Below, one piece after another: positions 27,430-37,056 of a DNA stretch of 64,000 nucleotides. The stretch is from JAUIIK01 sp963745675 (GTDB lineage Bacteria; Chloroflexota; Chloroflexia; Thermomicrobiales; CFX8). Each line of letters starts with the position of its first letter. The stretch's first letter is position 1. Where the stretch lies: contig CAVUYM010000016.1 in assembly GCA_963745675.1 (NCBI GenBank), forward strand, positions 182,576 through 246,575, in the 5' to 3' direction. The notes below the pieces were generated by a model. That model was not told the DNA's origin. It worked only from the letters and a program-made list of their open reading frames with translations, and searched no databases. The position numbers were made by a program, and so were the translations under genes.

Positions 27430-28177
27430 CCAGGCAGCGGCTCAACGAGGAACGCGATGTCGATTGGCAAGATCCAGTTGTTACGTTCCAGGATACCCAG
27501 TTGGGATTTATCAGGCAGGATTTCAAGCTGCGACGCCGGCATCGGAGCATGACGCCAGATCGCCGCAGTAGCTAAAATCCGCTGGCATCTTCCCGCCGGA
27601 TGATGTCGGAATCCCCAACAAGGATCTGAACAGACGCCGGAATGGCGCGGACTGCTCCGTCCAGTCGAAGTGGATCATGTCGAGCTTCATGAGCTTCTCT
27701 ACCACCGTCGCCAAACGTCAGCGTCCGGCGCGACCTTGAGATAGGCCGCCACGAAAGGCCCGACGGAACATCAGGCGTGATCTCATCGAAACCAGGTCAA
27801 GCTCTGGGCGACATGACACGAGTGAATGGCCGGCCGAGACAACGACGATCTTGCGCAACAGATCGGGATACCGCGGCGAGCCGGATGGCCACGCCGCCGC
27901 CCACTGAAGCCATCGAGATCGACCCGTTAATCGAGATGGCCCAATCAGTCCGGCAACATCGTCAGCCAGTCTGGTCGTAGGTGATCGGGCGGACATACTT
28001 CGGCATGTACGCTTGAACTTCTAGTCGAAGCCAACCTGCCGGACTTCTACAGGGCCAGGGAGAAGGTCTCGAAACCCTCAATGGTCATGTACGCGCCGTG
28101 CAGCAAGATGAGCGGCGCGCCTTCACCGTGTACCTCGTAGTACATCTCGAGACCGTTAACCGGTGCATACCTGACTC
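27430..28177 (-). pseudogene. Alpha/beta hydrolase, heavily decayed
   Basis: Fragments of one hydrolase follow each other in several frames on the minus strand. PVNGLEMYYEVHGEGAPLIL with LHGAYMTIEGFETF lies near 28175-28050. A nucleophile-region fragment LADDVAGLIG then RYPDLLRKIVVVSAG lies near 27980-27850. VVEKLMKLDMIHFDWTE lies near 27700, and a catalytic Asp-type VGDSDIIRR fragment near 27620. At least four shifts and a stop after TFSLAL are needed. This is a clear pseudogene. The 28178-28473 stretch upstream shows no recognisable gene. Confidence 0.65.
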
Positions 28178-28473
28178 GGCACTGATAGCAGTAGCATTCG
28201 CTCGCGAAAACTTCATCGAGCTCTGAACTCTGTCACGAGACCTCGGCTCACGCGTTCGACACTCTAGGCTACTCCACAATCGCGAGCGCCTGACCCCCGA
28301 TCCAATCATCGGTGCCGTATGCACCGTGACGTCGTTCGGGTCCGGCGCCGCTGGATCGTTCCACCCCACGGGGATCTTCTGTCCAGCGTCTGCAGTTGAA
28401 CGGTTACAGGCGCTCAATTCGCAGCTAACCGCACCGGGCACCTCCTAACCTCAAACATGCCGATTCCAACCGC
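28178..28473. other. Gene-free stretch between two pseudogenes
   Basis: Open stretches here (for example KIPVGWNDPAAPDPNDV on the minus strand) have no clear start, partner or domain. Probably decayed coding DNA or spacer. I see no promoter, repeat or RNA gene. Confidence 0.4.
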
Positions 28474-28933
28474 TTAGGGAACGCGCCTGTAGATGAGGTC
28501 AAAGTCCTTTTCCCAGGTCGTGCCGTCCCGTGACAGCTCCCAGGCGCCATCGACCGAATTGCGATCGTCGCTGAATGTGCCAGTGAAGCGTTGTGAGAAA
28601 CCCGGCGCCTTCGCGCCATTTTTTCCATTTGCCGGCGCCTAGACACATCTCGAAGATCCGCGCTACCCCGCGCGCGTCGAAGTACTGCATCGCACAGCGC
28701 CCGGTTGAGTCATCGCAACCAATGACGTCGCCCAGCCGCCGGCATCGGCTCCGGCGGCCGAGAGCGCTGCAGGACAAACGCGCCACCTTCGAGCCACTCG
28801 AAGCTCACATGCCCCTCGGCTTCATTCTCCATCGCGGCTCCCACCGCGCTCACCTGCCATGTGCCGATCGAACGCCGAGGTGTTCGATCGCGGCATTCCG
28901 GGGCTGAACAGCTGTGTTCTTGCCGGGCGTCAT
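28474..28933 (-). pseudogene. DUF1579-like/SnoaL-type small protein, at least three frameshifts
   Basis: Minus-strand frames combine into one small lipocalin-like protein. They give MTPGKNTAVQPRNAAIEHLG near the start at 28933, NEAEGHVSFEWLEGGAFVLQ next, then MQYFDARGVARIFEM with KWREGAGF, and finally FSQRFTGTFSDDRNSVDGAW, ELSRDGTTWEKDFDLIYRRV and a TAA. Length and order fit the family that describes small-molecule-binding barrels found near stress genes. With three or more shifts it cannot be functional. Confidence 0.65.
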
Positions 28934-28974
28934 CGCATCATCTCCACCAGTCTCACTACTTCGTTAGACAGGGT

Positions 28975-29499
28975 TCAGGCTGCAATCGGTGCGAGATAGA
29001 CAGCAAACTGGTCCAACGTTCCGCCAAATCCCTGCTGCATAGAGTCAAACATCGATTCGAACATCTCCCGCTCGACGTCGGTCGGATCAACCGGGGTGCC
29101 GCGCAGGGTGAGCGTCGTCTTCCCATTTCGTTCGCTGAATGTCAGCGTGTTGATGATCTCGAGCGGGAAATCATCGGAGAAGGGCGCTCGGGTTGTCTCT
29201 CCTTTGGAGTTAGAGAACGAACTAATGTAGACGAGCCGTTCTGGTGGCGTGATCTGGCGGTAGACGAATTTGCCCCACATCTCGTAACCGTCGGATGTTG
29301 ACATGCGGTAATGGAAGATTCCACCTGGCTGGAACTCCAGTTGCTCGACGTGGAGGTCAAAGCCAACCGGCCCCCACCAGTTCGCCAGGTGCTCGGCCTC
29401 GGTCCAGGCTTTGAAGACAATCTCGCGCGGCGCGTTGAACTCGCGGCGCAACAAGAATTCCTGCGCTCTCACTTCATCAGGTGCTGTGCTATGAATCAT
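28975..29499 (-). CDS. SRPBCC/AHSA1 domain protein
   Basis: A 174-residue AHSA1-type START-like protein. LLRREFNAPREIVFKAWTEA, HLANWWGPVGFD and the C-terminal MFDSMQQGFGGTLDQFAVYL are diagnostic. It is intact and lies 29 bases after the AHSA1 protein of the ArsR pair (29529-30020), so the three genes ArsR, AHSA1, AHSA1 may be one transcript. Ligand unknown. Confidence 0.87.
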   Translation of the reverse strand: MIHSTAPDEVRAQEFLLRREFNAPREIVFKAWTEAEHLANWWGPVGFDLHVEQLEFQPGGIFHYRMSTSDGYEMWGKFVYRQITPPERLVYISSFSNSKGETTRAPFSDDFPLEIINTLTFSERNGKTTLTLRGTPVDPTDVEREMFESMFDSMQQGFGGTLDQFAVYLAPIAA

Positions 29500-29528
29500 G
29501 ATCGCGTTGTCCTTTCGAAGGTGAATCT

Positions 29529-30020
29529 TCAGCTGTGTGACGATTCGAGCAGATACGTCTCCATCCGTTCGAACCCTTCGGACACGCCATCCTGCATACC
29601 CGACGCGAGCAGGGCGTCGCGAGTCTCCCGCGAAGGGCAGAGGACTGTATTCGTGATCCTCGTCCTGCCGTCCTGTTCTGTCAGCACAAGGGTGCTGGTC
29701 AACTCATCAGGGAAACCGTCCATCATCTCGGTGGAGATGAGCCGTTCTGGTCGAGCAATCTCCCTGTAGACCCCTTCCATGCCGAATTCAAAGCCATCAG
29801 GACCGCGCCACTCGAAGCGCCAGGAACCGCCCTCGCGAAGATCGATTCGGCAACCGGTCATCTCCATGCTGGCCGGTCCCATCCAGTGCGGCAGGTGCTC
29901 GCAGCTAGTCCACATCTCGAAGACGATCTCGCGCGGGGCTGCGATCACTCGAGATATGACAATTTCGCGTTCCGAGGGCGTCGTGAAGATCGTTACGCCG
30001 CTCTTATCCGTCGCTGTCAC
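29529..30020 (-). CDS. SRPBCC/AHSA1 domain protein, overlapping ArsR gene
   Basis: A 163-residue AHSA1 protein. ISRVIAAPREIVFEMWTSCE and HLPHWMGPASMEM are the family entry, and MQDGVSEGFERMETYLL the closing helix. The start is a GTG at 30018-30020, inside the ArsR coding sequence by 17 bases, with AAGGAG just before it. The open frame runs 13 residues further upstream but that segment is lysine- and arginine-rich and unlike the family. ArsR-AHSA1 pairs are widespread; the regulator is thought to control the SRPBCC protein. Confidence 0.85.
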   Translation of the reverse strand: MTATDKSGVTIFTTPSEREIVISRVIAAPREIVFEMWTSCEHLPHWMGPASMEMTGCRIDLREGGSWRFEWRGPDGFEFGMEGVYREIARPERLISTEMMDGFPDELTSTLVLTEQDGRTRITNTVLCPSRETRDALLASGMQDGVSEGFERMETYLLESSHS

Positions 30021-30357
30021 GGTTCTTCTCCTTCGCTTGTAGTTCTTTGAGATATTCATCCAGACGCTCGAAGCTCTCGTCCCAAAACCGGCGGTAGTCC
30101 TCCAGCCAGCCGGAGGCTTCCTTCAGCGGTTCGGGGTCGAGCCGCGCCGGTCGCCATTGCGCTTCCCGGCCGCGGGTAATCAACCCGGCCCGCTCCAGCA
30201 CCTTCAGGTGCTTGGAGACAGCCGGCAGGCTCATCGCGAAGGGCTCGGCCAGTTCCGTCACCGTCGCCTCGCCCTCGGCCAGGCGCGCCAGGATCGCTCT
30301 GCGCGTCGGGTCTGAGAGCGCCCCGAAAGTCAAGCTGAGCTGATCAGTTGCCGTCAT
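30004..30357 (-). CDS. ArsR family transcriptional regulator
   Basis: A 117-residue winged-helix repressor. FGALSDPTRRAILARLAEGE, LPAVSKHLKVLERAGLI and GREAQWRPARLDPEPL are the classical elements. There is no CxC metal site, as expected for the branch linked to SRPBCC proteins rather than arsenic. The start MTATDQ is preferred; MVKYR lies five codons upstream. A palindromic AACCA-TTGGTT-type site sits just before the gene and likely serves autoregulation. Confidence 0.88.
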   Translation of the reverse strand: MTATDQLSLTFGALSDPTRRAILARLAEGEATVTELAEPFAMSLPAVSKHLKVLERAGLITRGREAQWRPARLDPEPLKEASGWLEDYRRFWDESFERLDEYLKELQAKEKNRDSDG

Positions 30358-30364
30358 TCTGTAC

Positions 30365-30394
30365 TTAACCAATCGGATAAATAACCAACTGGTT
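30365..30394 (-). promoter_or_regulatory. Candidate ArsR operator
   Basis: Upstream of the ArsR start, AACCAACTGGTT (30383-30394) is a palindrome with 5-base arms, and a second half-site TTAACCAAT (30365-30373) follows one and a half turns away. AACCA-TTGGTT palindromes are typical of the ArsR branch coupled to SRPBCC genes. Inferred from position and symmetry. Confidence 0.5.
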
Positions 30395-30684
30395 GAATGC
30401 TAGTTCGAACGTACTGCCTTGTCAAGGCCATCCCGCTGGGAACTTGATATCTATCGATCAGCGCCAATCACTTCGACTCAGACAGCAGACCTCGACCCAA
30501 TCACGAGTAAATTGACGCCCCGGCTCTGCTACGATCCCCGCATCGATGTTGAAACCGCCTCGAGTTCCTCGCATGGCGAGCGAAACTCCCCGGAAACACC
30601 GGTGCTCGGCTCCGATCGTGGTTCGCAAACCACCGGAGACCGTTGGGGCGACCACATCACGCCTTTTTTGGGTGAAGGAGGGGG

Positions 30685-31926
30685 TTGACTTTGGATACTG
30701 GCGATACGAGCTTCATGCTCGTGGCGGCGGCACTGGTGTTGATCATGACGCCCGGGCTCGCTTTCTTCTATGGTGGACTGGTGGGGCGTAAGAGCGTCCT
30801 CACTATCATGATGCAGTCCATCGTCTCGCTGGCGGTGACGACGGTGCTCTGGGTAGCCATCGGCTACTCGATGGCGTTTGGCGACGATGTCGGCGGGATC
30901 ATCGGCAATCCCTTCGACCACCTCTTCTTACGAGGGATCAATCCTGACGACATCTTTCCGGGCCTGGCCATCCCGGTCTATGTCTTCCTCGTCTTCCAGC
31001 TGATGTTCGCGATCATCACTCCCGCCCTCATCACCGGAGCCTTTGCGAATCGCGTGACATTCAAGGCCTACCTCCTCTTCCTGGTAGGTTGGAACGTGCT
31101 TGTCTACTTCCCCTTCGCTCATATGATCTGGGGCGGCGGCTGGCTCGCCGACAAGGGTGTCCTCGACTTCGCCGGCGGCATCGTCGTCCATGAGATAGCC
31201 GGGGTTGCAGCCCTGGCAAGTGTCTTCTATATCGGGGCGCGCCGGGCCAAGGAGCCTGAGCCGCACAACATCCCGTTCGTTGTGCTCGGGACGGCCTTGC
31301 TCTGGTTCGGGTGGTTCGGATTCAATGCCGGCAGCGCGGGCGGGGTCAATGCGATCACCGGACTGGCCTTCTTGAACACCCAGCTGGGCGCAGCGTTCGC
31401 CGGCCTGACCTGGATGTTCCTCGACTGGCGCATCGAGGGCAAGCCGACGGTAGTGGGTATATGTGTCGGGTTCGTCGCCGGTCTCGCGACCGTTACGCCG
31501 GCGGCAGGCTTCGTCCCACCCTACAGCGCCATGCTGATCGGCATCGCTGCCGGCGTGATCTGCTACGCGGCTATCGTCTTCCGCAAGATGAAGAACTGGG
31601 GCTACTACGACGACGCGCTGGATGTCTGGGGAGTGCATGGTATTGGCGGTATCACGGGAATTCTGGCGCTGGGGCTCTTCGCTTCGACGGCGATGAACCC
31701 CGCCGGTGTGGATGGCCTGTTCTATGGCGGCCCTGGATTCTTCTTCAAGCAGCTCGGCGCGGCGGCGTTCGCTGCCGCCTGGGCCTTTGGCGTGACGCTA
31801 TCGCTCTTCTGGCTCATCAATAAGATCACACCAGTACGTGTCTCCGAAGCTCACGAGCATGAGGGCCTCGACAATGCCTTGCATGGCGAAACCGCTTATA
31901 TCGAAGCAATCATCGTGACGTCGTAG
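30685..31926 (+). CDS. amt: Ammonium transporter (Amt/MEP/Rh family)
   Basis: A 413-residue channel-like transporter moving ammonium across the inner membrane, with about eleven hydrophobic helices. LIMTPGLAFFYGGLVGRKSV is the family signature in helix one. The pore twin histidines are in FPFAHMIWGGGW and DVWGVHGIGGITGI. Translation most likely starts at a TTG (30685) after GGAGGGGG. Usually a PII protein gene (glnK) follows; here none does. The long antisense frame is a shadow. A hairpin 60 bases after the stop may be the terminator. Confidence 0.92.
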   Translation: MTLDTGDTSFMLVAAALVLIMTPGLAFFYGGLVGRKSVLTIMMQSIVSLAVTTVLWVAIGYSMAFGDDVGGIIGNPFDHLFLRGINPDDIFPGLAIPVYVFLVFQLMFAIITPALITGAFANRVTFKAYLLFLVGWNVLVYFPFAHMIWGGGWLADKGVLDFAGGIVVHEIAGVAALASVFYIGARRAKEPEPHNIPFVVLGTALLWFGWFGFNAGSAGGVNAITGLAFLNTQLGAAFAGLTWMFLDWRIEGKPTVVGICVGFVAGLATVTPAAGFVPPYSAMLIGIAAGVICYAAIVFRKMKNWGYYDDALDVWGVHGIGGITGILALGLFASTAMNPAGVDGLFYGGPGFFFKQLGAAAFAAAWAFGVTLSLFWLINKITPVRVSEAHEHEGLDNALHGETAYIEAIIVTS

Positions 31927-31929
31927 CTC

Positions 31930-32208
31930 TCACTTGTCGTCCGGTGGATCACATCTGACGGCGAGGATCACCGGATCGCAATTCCGCATCGCTGGGGGCT
32001 TACTACCAGCGATGCGGCTCCCGCCAATCTCGGACAAGGCAGATGATGCCACCCATCCGGCCACTTCGGAGGTAGTGCACTCACACTTCACCGGGCGCGC
32101 CTCGAAATTAAGAGCTGGTTGGTCGACGCTACAGCGATATGTCCAGGTGAGGTGAGATAGTCCAGAGGGATTTATCGCTTCAGCGTCATGACCTTCAAGA
32201 TACTCCAT
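31930..32208 (-). CDS. Possible small protein after haloperoxidase gene
   Basis: A 92-residue open frame starting 11 bases after the haloperoxidase stop. It has five scattered cysteines and no family I can name. A 10-bp hairpin (31986-32015) lies within its 3-prime part, which speaks against a conserved coding sequence. No clear ribosome binding site is visible beyond AAGAAG. Confidence 0.3.
   Translation of the reverse strand: MEYLEGHDAEAINPSGLSHLTWTYRCSVDQPALNFEARPVKCECTTSEVAGWVASSALSEIGGSRIAGSKPPAMRNCDPVILAVRCDPPDDK
31986..32015. terminator. Hairpin between amt and haloperoxidase genes
   Basis: GCATCGCTGG and its complement surround a 10-base loop. It lies 60 bases after the amt stop and could terminate it. 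No T-run follows. Confidence 0.45.
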
Positions 32209-32219
32209 CTTCGATCTTC

Positions 32220-33620
32220 TTATTGCTGTCTCAATGTCAGCGCACTTACGGCTTTGCCGACCCCTTTGCCCTGTTCAATCCCCCGTTCGATGGCAGCCCG
32301 ATAGTGAACGCCTCCGTACAGTCGGGAGTTCGCCGTCTCTTCGGCCATAGCAGCGCACGAGGTGAATGTACGTGGCGCCAGACCACGTTCGTCATGGGTG
32401 TGATCAGTAAACGGGAAGTCACCGAAGAGGTCGAGGAGCACCTGAGCAAAGGCACCCGCCTCGACCGAGTGGCCCGAAGTATATTCCGGAAACGGGGGCG
32501 TTGTGACTGGCAACGCGCGCGCTCCAACGCCCCAACCAGCATCGATGTGTTGCTGGATATAGCTTATCGGCCGGATCAGATTGTAGACGTACTTGCTGTG
32601 CCAGCAGCTGACAAAGGCATCTGACAAGGCCATGCCGACTCGTGCGTAGGCTTCCGCAGCCGTAGCAAGATCGACATGCCGGTCTTCGAGAAGCTGGGTC
32701 AATATCGACAGCGAGTGCCCAGACGGGGTCGCGGTCACCCCTGGATCGTCGGCCCAGAAGAGCGCGATATCGCGCTGCTCATCGGTCAGATTCTCCACCG
32801 TCTCGTAGACCTCGACCGCTTCCGCATAGAAGGCGGAGTTCAGGTCAGTCGAGAAGGCTGGCGGTGGTCCGGGATCGTGATCGGCGCCTGAAGCCAGCAC
32901 GAAGGGACGGTGCTGCCCCCAGTACGGCTGCAGTGCTGCCTGAAAGTCAGGTGCTGTCGGAATCCAGAGCCCCGGCCCGACCGGCGGCGTGTAACTGCCC
33001 GGGAAGTTGGTCAGGTAGCCCGCGTGGCCACCATCGCTCGTCGACCAATCGAAGATATGAGCGGCCGCGACCTGCCCGCGCTTGACCGAGCGTTTGACGA
33101 TACCGGGCGGCACGCCGGGCGCGATCATGTTCGTGAAGCTGCTCTCCAGAGCATCCATCGCCGCCTTGTTGGCGTTAGAGGCCGTCGGAAAGAAGAGGCG
33201 TGCGCTAGCCGCCAGGGCGCTGTTGGCGACGGTCGGCCAATGATACGCGTGGTCATGCGGTGGCGGTAGCGGTGTCAGCTCGTTGAGTTGCCCTGCCAGG
33301 CTCTGGCTGTCAGGCATGCCGGGCACAAGCGCCTCGTAGAGCGTGACGCCCAGATAACCGAAGGTGCGAGATGCGACGGGCGGAGTGAAACCGGGTGTCG
33401 CCTGAACGAGATCGAGCACCAATCTATACCAACTGGTCGCGACCAGGCTATCAAAGTCAGCAGCAGGCGCAACGGGATCCGAGACTTTGGCGGAGACGAA
33501 TTGCGAACCGCCGGTGATCGACAGCGCTGCCGTTCCAAGCGCAACGCCACCAAGCCGGGCCAATGCTGCGCGTCGGGTAAAACGGTGCTCGAGCATCGAG
33601 AAAGATCGTCTTGTTGTCAT
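32220..33620 (-). CDS. Vanadium-dependent haloperoxidase-type PAP2 protein, Tat-exported
   Basis: A 466-residue protein of the PAP2/vanadium haloperoxidase superfamily. The N-terminus begins MTTRRSFSM and has a second twin-arginine segment FTRRAALARLGGVALGTAAL, a Tat-like signal. The vanadate or phosphate site is complete in order: KYVYNLIRPISYI, PEYTSGHSVEAG with the SGH core, and SRLYGGVHYRAAIERG with the final Arg and His. Such enzymes oxidise halides with H2O2 or act as acid phosphatases; sequence alone does not decide between these. Intact, exported and probably monomeric or dimeric. Confidence 0.85.
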   Translation of the reverse strand: MTTRRSFSMLEHRFTRRAALARLGGVALGTAALSITGGSQFVSAKVSDPVAPAADFDSLVATSWYRLVLDLVQATPGFTPPVASRTFGYLGVTLYEALVPGMPDSQSLAGQLNELTPLPPPHDHAYHWPTVANSALAASARLFFPTASNANKAAMDALESSFTNMIAPGVPPGIVKRSVKRGQVAAAHIFDWSTSDGGHAGYLTNFPGSYTPPVGPGLWIPTAPDFQAALQPYWGQHRPFVLASGADHDPGPPPAFSTDLNSAFYAEAVEVYETVENLTDEQRDIALFWADDPGVTATPSGHSLSILTQLLEDRHVDLATAAEAYARVGMALSDAFVSCWHSKYVYNLIRPISYIQQHIDAGWGVGARALPVTTPPFPEYTSGHSVEAGAFAQVLLDLFGDFPFTDHTHDERGLAPRTFTSCAAMAEETANSRLYGGVHYRAAIERGIEQGKGVGKAVSALTLRQQ

Positions 33621-33699
33621 GTGAGGTTCTCCAAGCATGGTGTGATCGTATTGAGCGGGTAGCGGCCAGATGCCAACCGCTATCCCGAGTTACCACCGG

Positions 33700-33735
33700 G
33701 CTTCCCCGCCCACCAAACATGATGAGCGGGGAAGC
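33700..33735 (-). terminator. Hairpin downstream of secreted protein gene
   Basis: GCTTCCCCGC and its complement with a 16-base loop, 45 bases after the stop of the secreted protein at 33780 and upstream of the haloperoxidase start. Likely terminator separating the two. Confidence 0.5.
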
Positions 33736-33779
33736 TCGATAGCCTTGCAGATGGTGGTCATCCGCTTGAAGCGATCGGG

Positions 33780-34451
33780 CTATTGCGCCCTGTGAGGCGA
33801 CGCCTGAATCGTGCCGCATTGGTTCGGGCCGGTACCGCGCCCGAGGTTGCTGCAGCCGCCATCGAAGGTGCTGAGCATGTCGGAGATCAAGCCAGGAACG
33901 GCCTGCCCGTGGGTGTGAACTGCGAGGTGAATTTCAGCCCCGCGCGTATCGACCAACGGATTACAGGGAAATGTCAAAGGATTGCCGTCGGAGAAGATCG
34001 GTCCGGTGTAGCAGCCACTGGCGTCGCCGGCGGACAGATGTCCGGCGAAGTTGCCTTTACCGTTGTTTCCGATGACGTGACCGGCTGCATACATGATCGA
34101 CGGCATGGCATCCGGGCTCGCGAAGAGATCCATCTCAGCGCATTGGGCCAGGACGCCATCACCAAACGAGCAGGCGCTTGGATTGTTGAAGACGACCCAC
34201 CAGATGGTCACAACACTTCCGGCCTCAAGCTGCGTCGTCTTGAGGTTCATTGATACACCGGAGTCATTTCGCACCAGCTTCGATGAGGTGCCGGGTATGA
34301 TCTGACCTTCGAGTGGCGTCCCGTTGAACTGATAGACCGCACTGCTGCTCTGCTGAGCAGGTGCGGCCGAGACACTGATTGCGCCCGCAAGCAGACCCAC
34401 GAGAGCGACGAGCGTCGACATGCGCAAAATGCGCGTTCGCAACAGGAACAT
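33780..34451 (-). CDS. Secreted protein of unknown function
   Basis: A 223-residue protein with a signal peptide (hydrophobic core STLVALVGLLAGAISV, cut near SAAPAQ). The mature part contains IIPGTSSKLVRNDSGVSMNL, VTIWWVVFNNPSACSF, PSIMYAAGHVIGNNGKGNFA and AEIHLAVHTHGQAVPG. The His-x-His and the glycine-asparagine-rich segments look like a metal- or ligand-binding secreted fold shared by uncharacterised environmental proteins. Four to five cysteines may form disulfides. I do not recognise a named family. It lies upstream of the exported haloperoxidase, in the same direction. Confidence 0.75.
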   Translation of the reverse strand: MFLLRTRILRMSTLVALVGLLAGAISVSAAPAQQSSSAVYQFNGTPLEGQIIPGTSSKLVRNDSGVSMNLKTTQLEAGSVVTIWWVVFNNPSACSFGDGVLAQCAEMDLFASPDAMPSIMYAAGHVIGNNGKGNFAGHLSAGDASGCYTGPIFSDGNPLTFPCNPLVDTRGAEIHLAVHTHGQAVPGLISDMLSTFDGGCSNLGRGTGPNQCGTIQASPHRAQ

Positions 34452-34659
34452 AGTTCCCTCCTTACGTGAACTGGAACCGAGAAAGTTGCTAGTACCGAGG
34501 AATCTGCCGGGTGCCGGCGACCGATCTCGTCAACGTCCTGCGAATCCCTCGGCAATATCCACTGTGAGGCAGGAAAAAGTTGCCAGCATCCGTTGGCTTA
34601 TGTAATCGAGGTATGTTGTGCTTGGCGGATACTATGTAATTGGACCAGAGCGCCGCTTC

Positions 34660-37020
34660 TCAGATGAGATTTCGGCTCCAGGCGAAAGCGGTTGCTTCGG
34701 CTTTTGAGTGGACATCGATCTTCAGATAGATATTGGCGATATGGCGCTCAATAGTGCGCGGACTGAGGGAAAGTTCCTCGGCAATCTGGCGATTGCTCTT
34801 ACCCACTGCAATCAGCCGCAACACTTCGAACTCGCGCGGTGAAAGCGTGTGTGGAGGTGGAGCCGACCCTTCAGCGGATACGGGAGCCGGCGCGGAGGCG
34901 GCCGTCAGAACTTCTTGCGCCACAGCGTATAGATCCTCCAAGGCCATGGCCCGACCTGCAGCCTTCGCCGTTGCATACGCTTCGTCCGTCATGGCCGCAC
35001 ACAGCTTCCGAGACAAGCTGGTCATACTGCAAGCGTCCAAAAGACGAAAACTGCATGCCCGTGCGCTCGCGCAACGCATGCTCGGCACCCAAAAGCTGGG
35101 CCGCGGACACATGCTGCCCGATCGCATGCGCGAGTCGAGCTATCGCGTCTAACTGCTCCGCCAACTGCCACTGCCAACCGCCGGTGACGCTCAGGGCCAG
35201 GGTCTCCTGCAGCCGCACAGCCGCCTGCCGATAATCTCCTCGATCGATAGGCGATCAGGACGAGGCCGGTAAGGCACAAGTGAATGGGTGACGGATGGCC
35301 CGCCGCTCGCGCGAGCTCCAGCGCTTCTTCAACCATAGCTTGCCGGCGATCGAAGTCTTGAGGGTCAACATCTACCTCGCTAAGATTTATGAGCGACCGC
35401 GCAGCATTCACCCGATCTCCGAGTTCTCGCGCCAGCGACAGACTCTGCTCCCAATACTGAATGGCACCTTCAACATCGCCCGCTTCTTTGGTCGCAATCC
35501 CCAGCGCGATCAACAACCAGGTCTGTGGCTCGCGCTCGCCTAGCTCCTGATAGATCGCCAGGGCCTCCCTGTTCAGCGGGATGGAACGCCAATCCTCGCC
35601 GCCGAAGCTGGCCACCACACCAGCCGCCGTAAGCGCGTAGGCGCGCGCCGCGGTCGGCTGCTCCGCGCCCGGCAACGCCAGGGCCGCATCCAACTGGATC
35701 CTGGCATCCGCAAAGGAACCGCGGTGAAACCAGAAGCCCCGCAGGTCCCCAACCAGCCGCAGGCATTGCTGCGTTGCTCCACATTCGCTCAGCCACGCAT
35801 GCGCCGCACGCAGATTCTCGCGCTCGGGATCCAGCCGGTCGAGCCACTGCCGCTCGCCTACCTCGACTGGTGCTGCGGCCTGCTCGGCCAGCGCCGCAAA
35901 GAACTCGGCATGCCGCTGACGGATTGCAGGCTCTTCGCCGCTCGCCGCAAGCTGCTCCCAAGCGTAGTCGCGAATCGTCTCAAGCATCCCGAAGCGCGGT
36001 TCGCCGTTGGCCTGCGGAGTTTGTTGCACCAGACTCTGATTCAACAGAGCAGTCAACTCTTCAAGAATCACGCTGCTGCCCGACACACACCCAGATTCAG
36101 CCACGACCACTGCCTGGGCCGCATCGAGGGTCCAACCATCGACAAAGACGGAGAGTTGGCAAAACAGACGTTGCTCGTCCGGCGCAAGCAGGTCGATAGC
36201 TCCAGGCAATCGCAGCGCGCATTGTCTGGAGACGCGCCGGTACGTCGCGAGCGCCGCCAGTAAGCAGTTCCAGGCGGTTCGTCAGGCGCGCCAGTAGCGC
36301 TTGCGGCGAAAGAGCTTTGATGCGAACAGCGGCAAGTTCGATCGCCAGCGGTAATCCATCGAGACGAGCGCAAATCTCGACCACGACACCGGCATTTTGT
36401 CGCGTGAGTGAAAAGTCTGGCGTCACCGCCCGGGCGCGCTGCACGAAAAGCGCCACAGCGGGGTTGAGTGCCAGATCAGAACCACCTGAAGCGTGGGTGG
36501 CCGTCGGCAATTCTAGCGGTGGGACGGGATACTCCTGTTCGGCATGCAAGCGAAGCGGGATGCGGCTGGTAATCATGATCTTCAGTTTGGACGAAGAGTC
36601 GAGCAGGTCTCCGATCGCCGGCGCTGCCTCCACAACCTGTTCAAAGTTGTCCAGCACCAGCAGCAGGCTGCGTGCCGCAACAAATTCGCAGATCTGCTCG
36701 GGTAACGGTCGGTTGCCGCTATCCCGGATGCCAAGAGCCTGTGCGATTGTCACGGGAACGAGGTCGGGATCGCGGATGGCCGCCAGCGAAACAAACGCGA
36801 CACCATCTGGGAATGCACCAGCAAGTTTCTCAGCAACGGCTAGCGCCATGCGCGTCTTGCCGATCCCACCAGGACCTGTCAGTGTAACCAGCGGAATGTC
36901 ATAGCGTGCCAGTAGCGCACAGACTGCGGCGACTTCAGATTCCCGGCCAATCAGAGGGGTGCGCGAGATAGGCAGATAGGCCGTAGTCGGTGCGTTGCCG
37001 GACGCCGGGATCGCAGCCAT
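34660..37020 (-). pseudogene. AAA ATPase-TPR-LuxR regulator, three frameshifts
   Basis: A large LuxR-type regulator of about 785 residues. The N-terminal NB-ARC-like ATPase has Walker A LTGPGGIGKTRMALAVAE and Walker B LLLVLDNFE. A TPR-like middle follows, and a C-terminal helix-turn-helix with LSPREFEVLRLIAVGKSNRQ, IAEELSLSPRTIERHIANIY. These blocks fall in four frames, with shifts near 36205, 35245 and 35020. The start MAAIPASG at 37020 is preferred over 12 residues of upstream frame. With three lesions it is probably a dead regulator, although each block is still well conserved. Confidence 0.82.
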
Positions 37021-37056
37021 GATGTTGCCCTTGTCAGCGAAACGTATCCGATGCAA

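Noticed and set aside
27403..28441. Further selenocysteine codons among the broken genes
   Set aside because: Their lesions are frameshifts, or TAG stops, and no TGA sits at a catalytic Cys position.
30928..31638. 236-residue frame antisense to amt
   Set aside because: It is the mirror of a strongly coding membrane protein; composition (Asp/Glu/His-rich) and lack of any domain mark it as a shadow.
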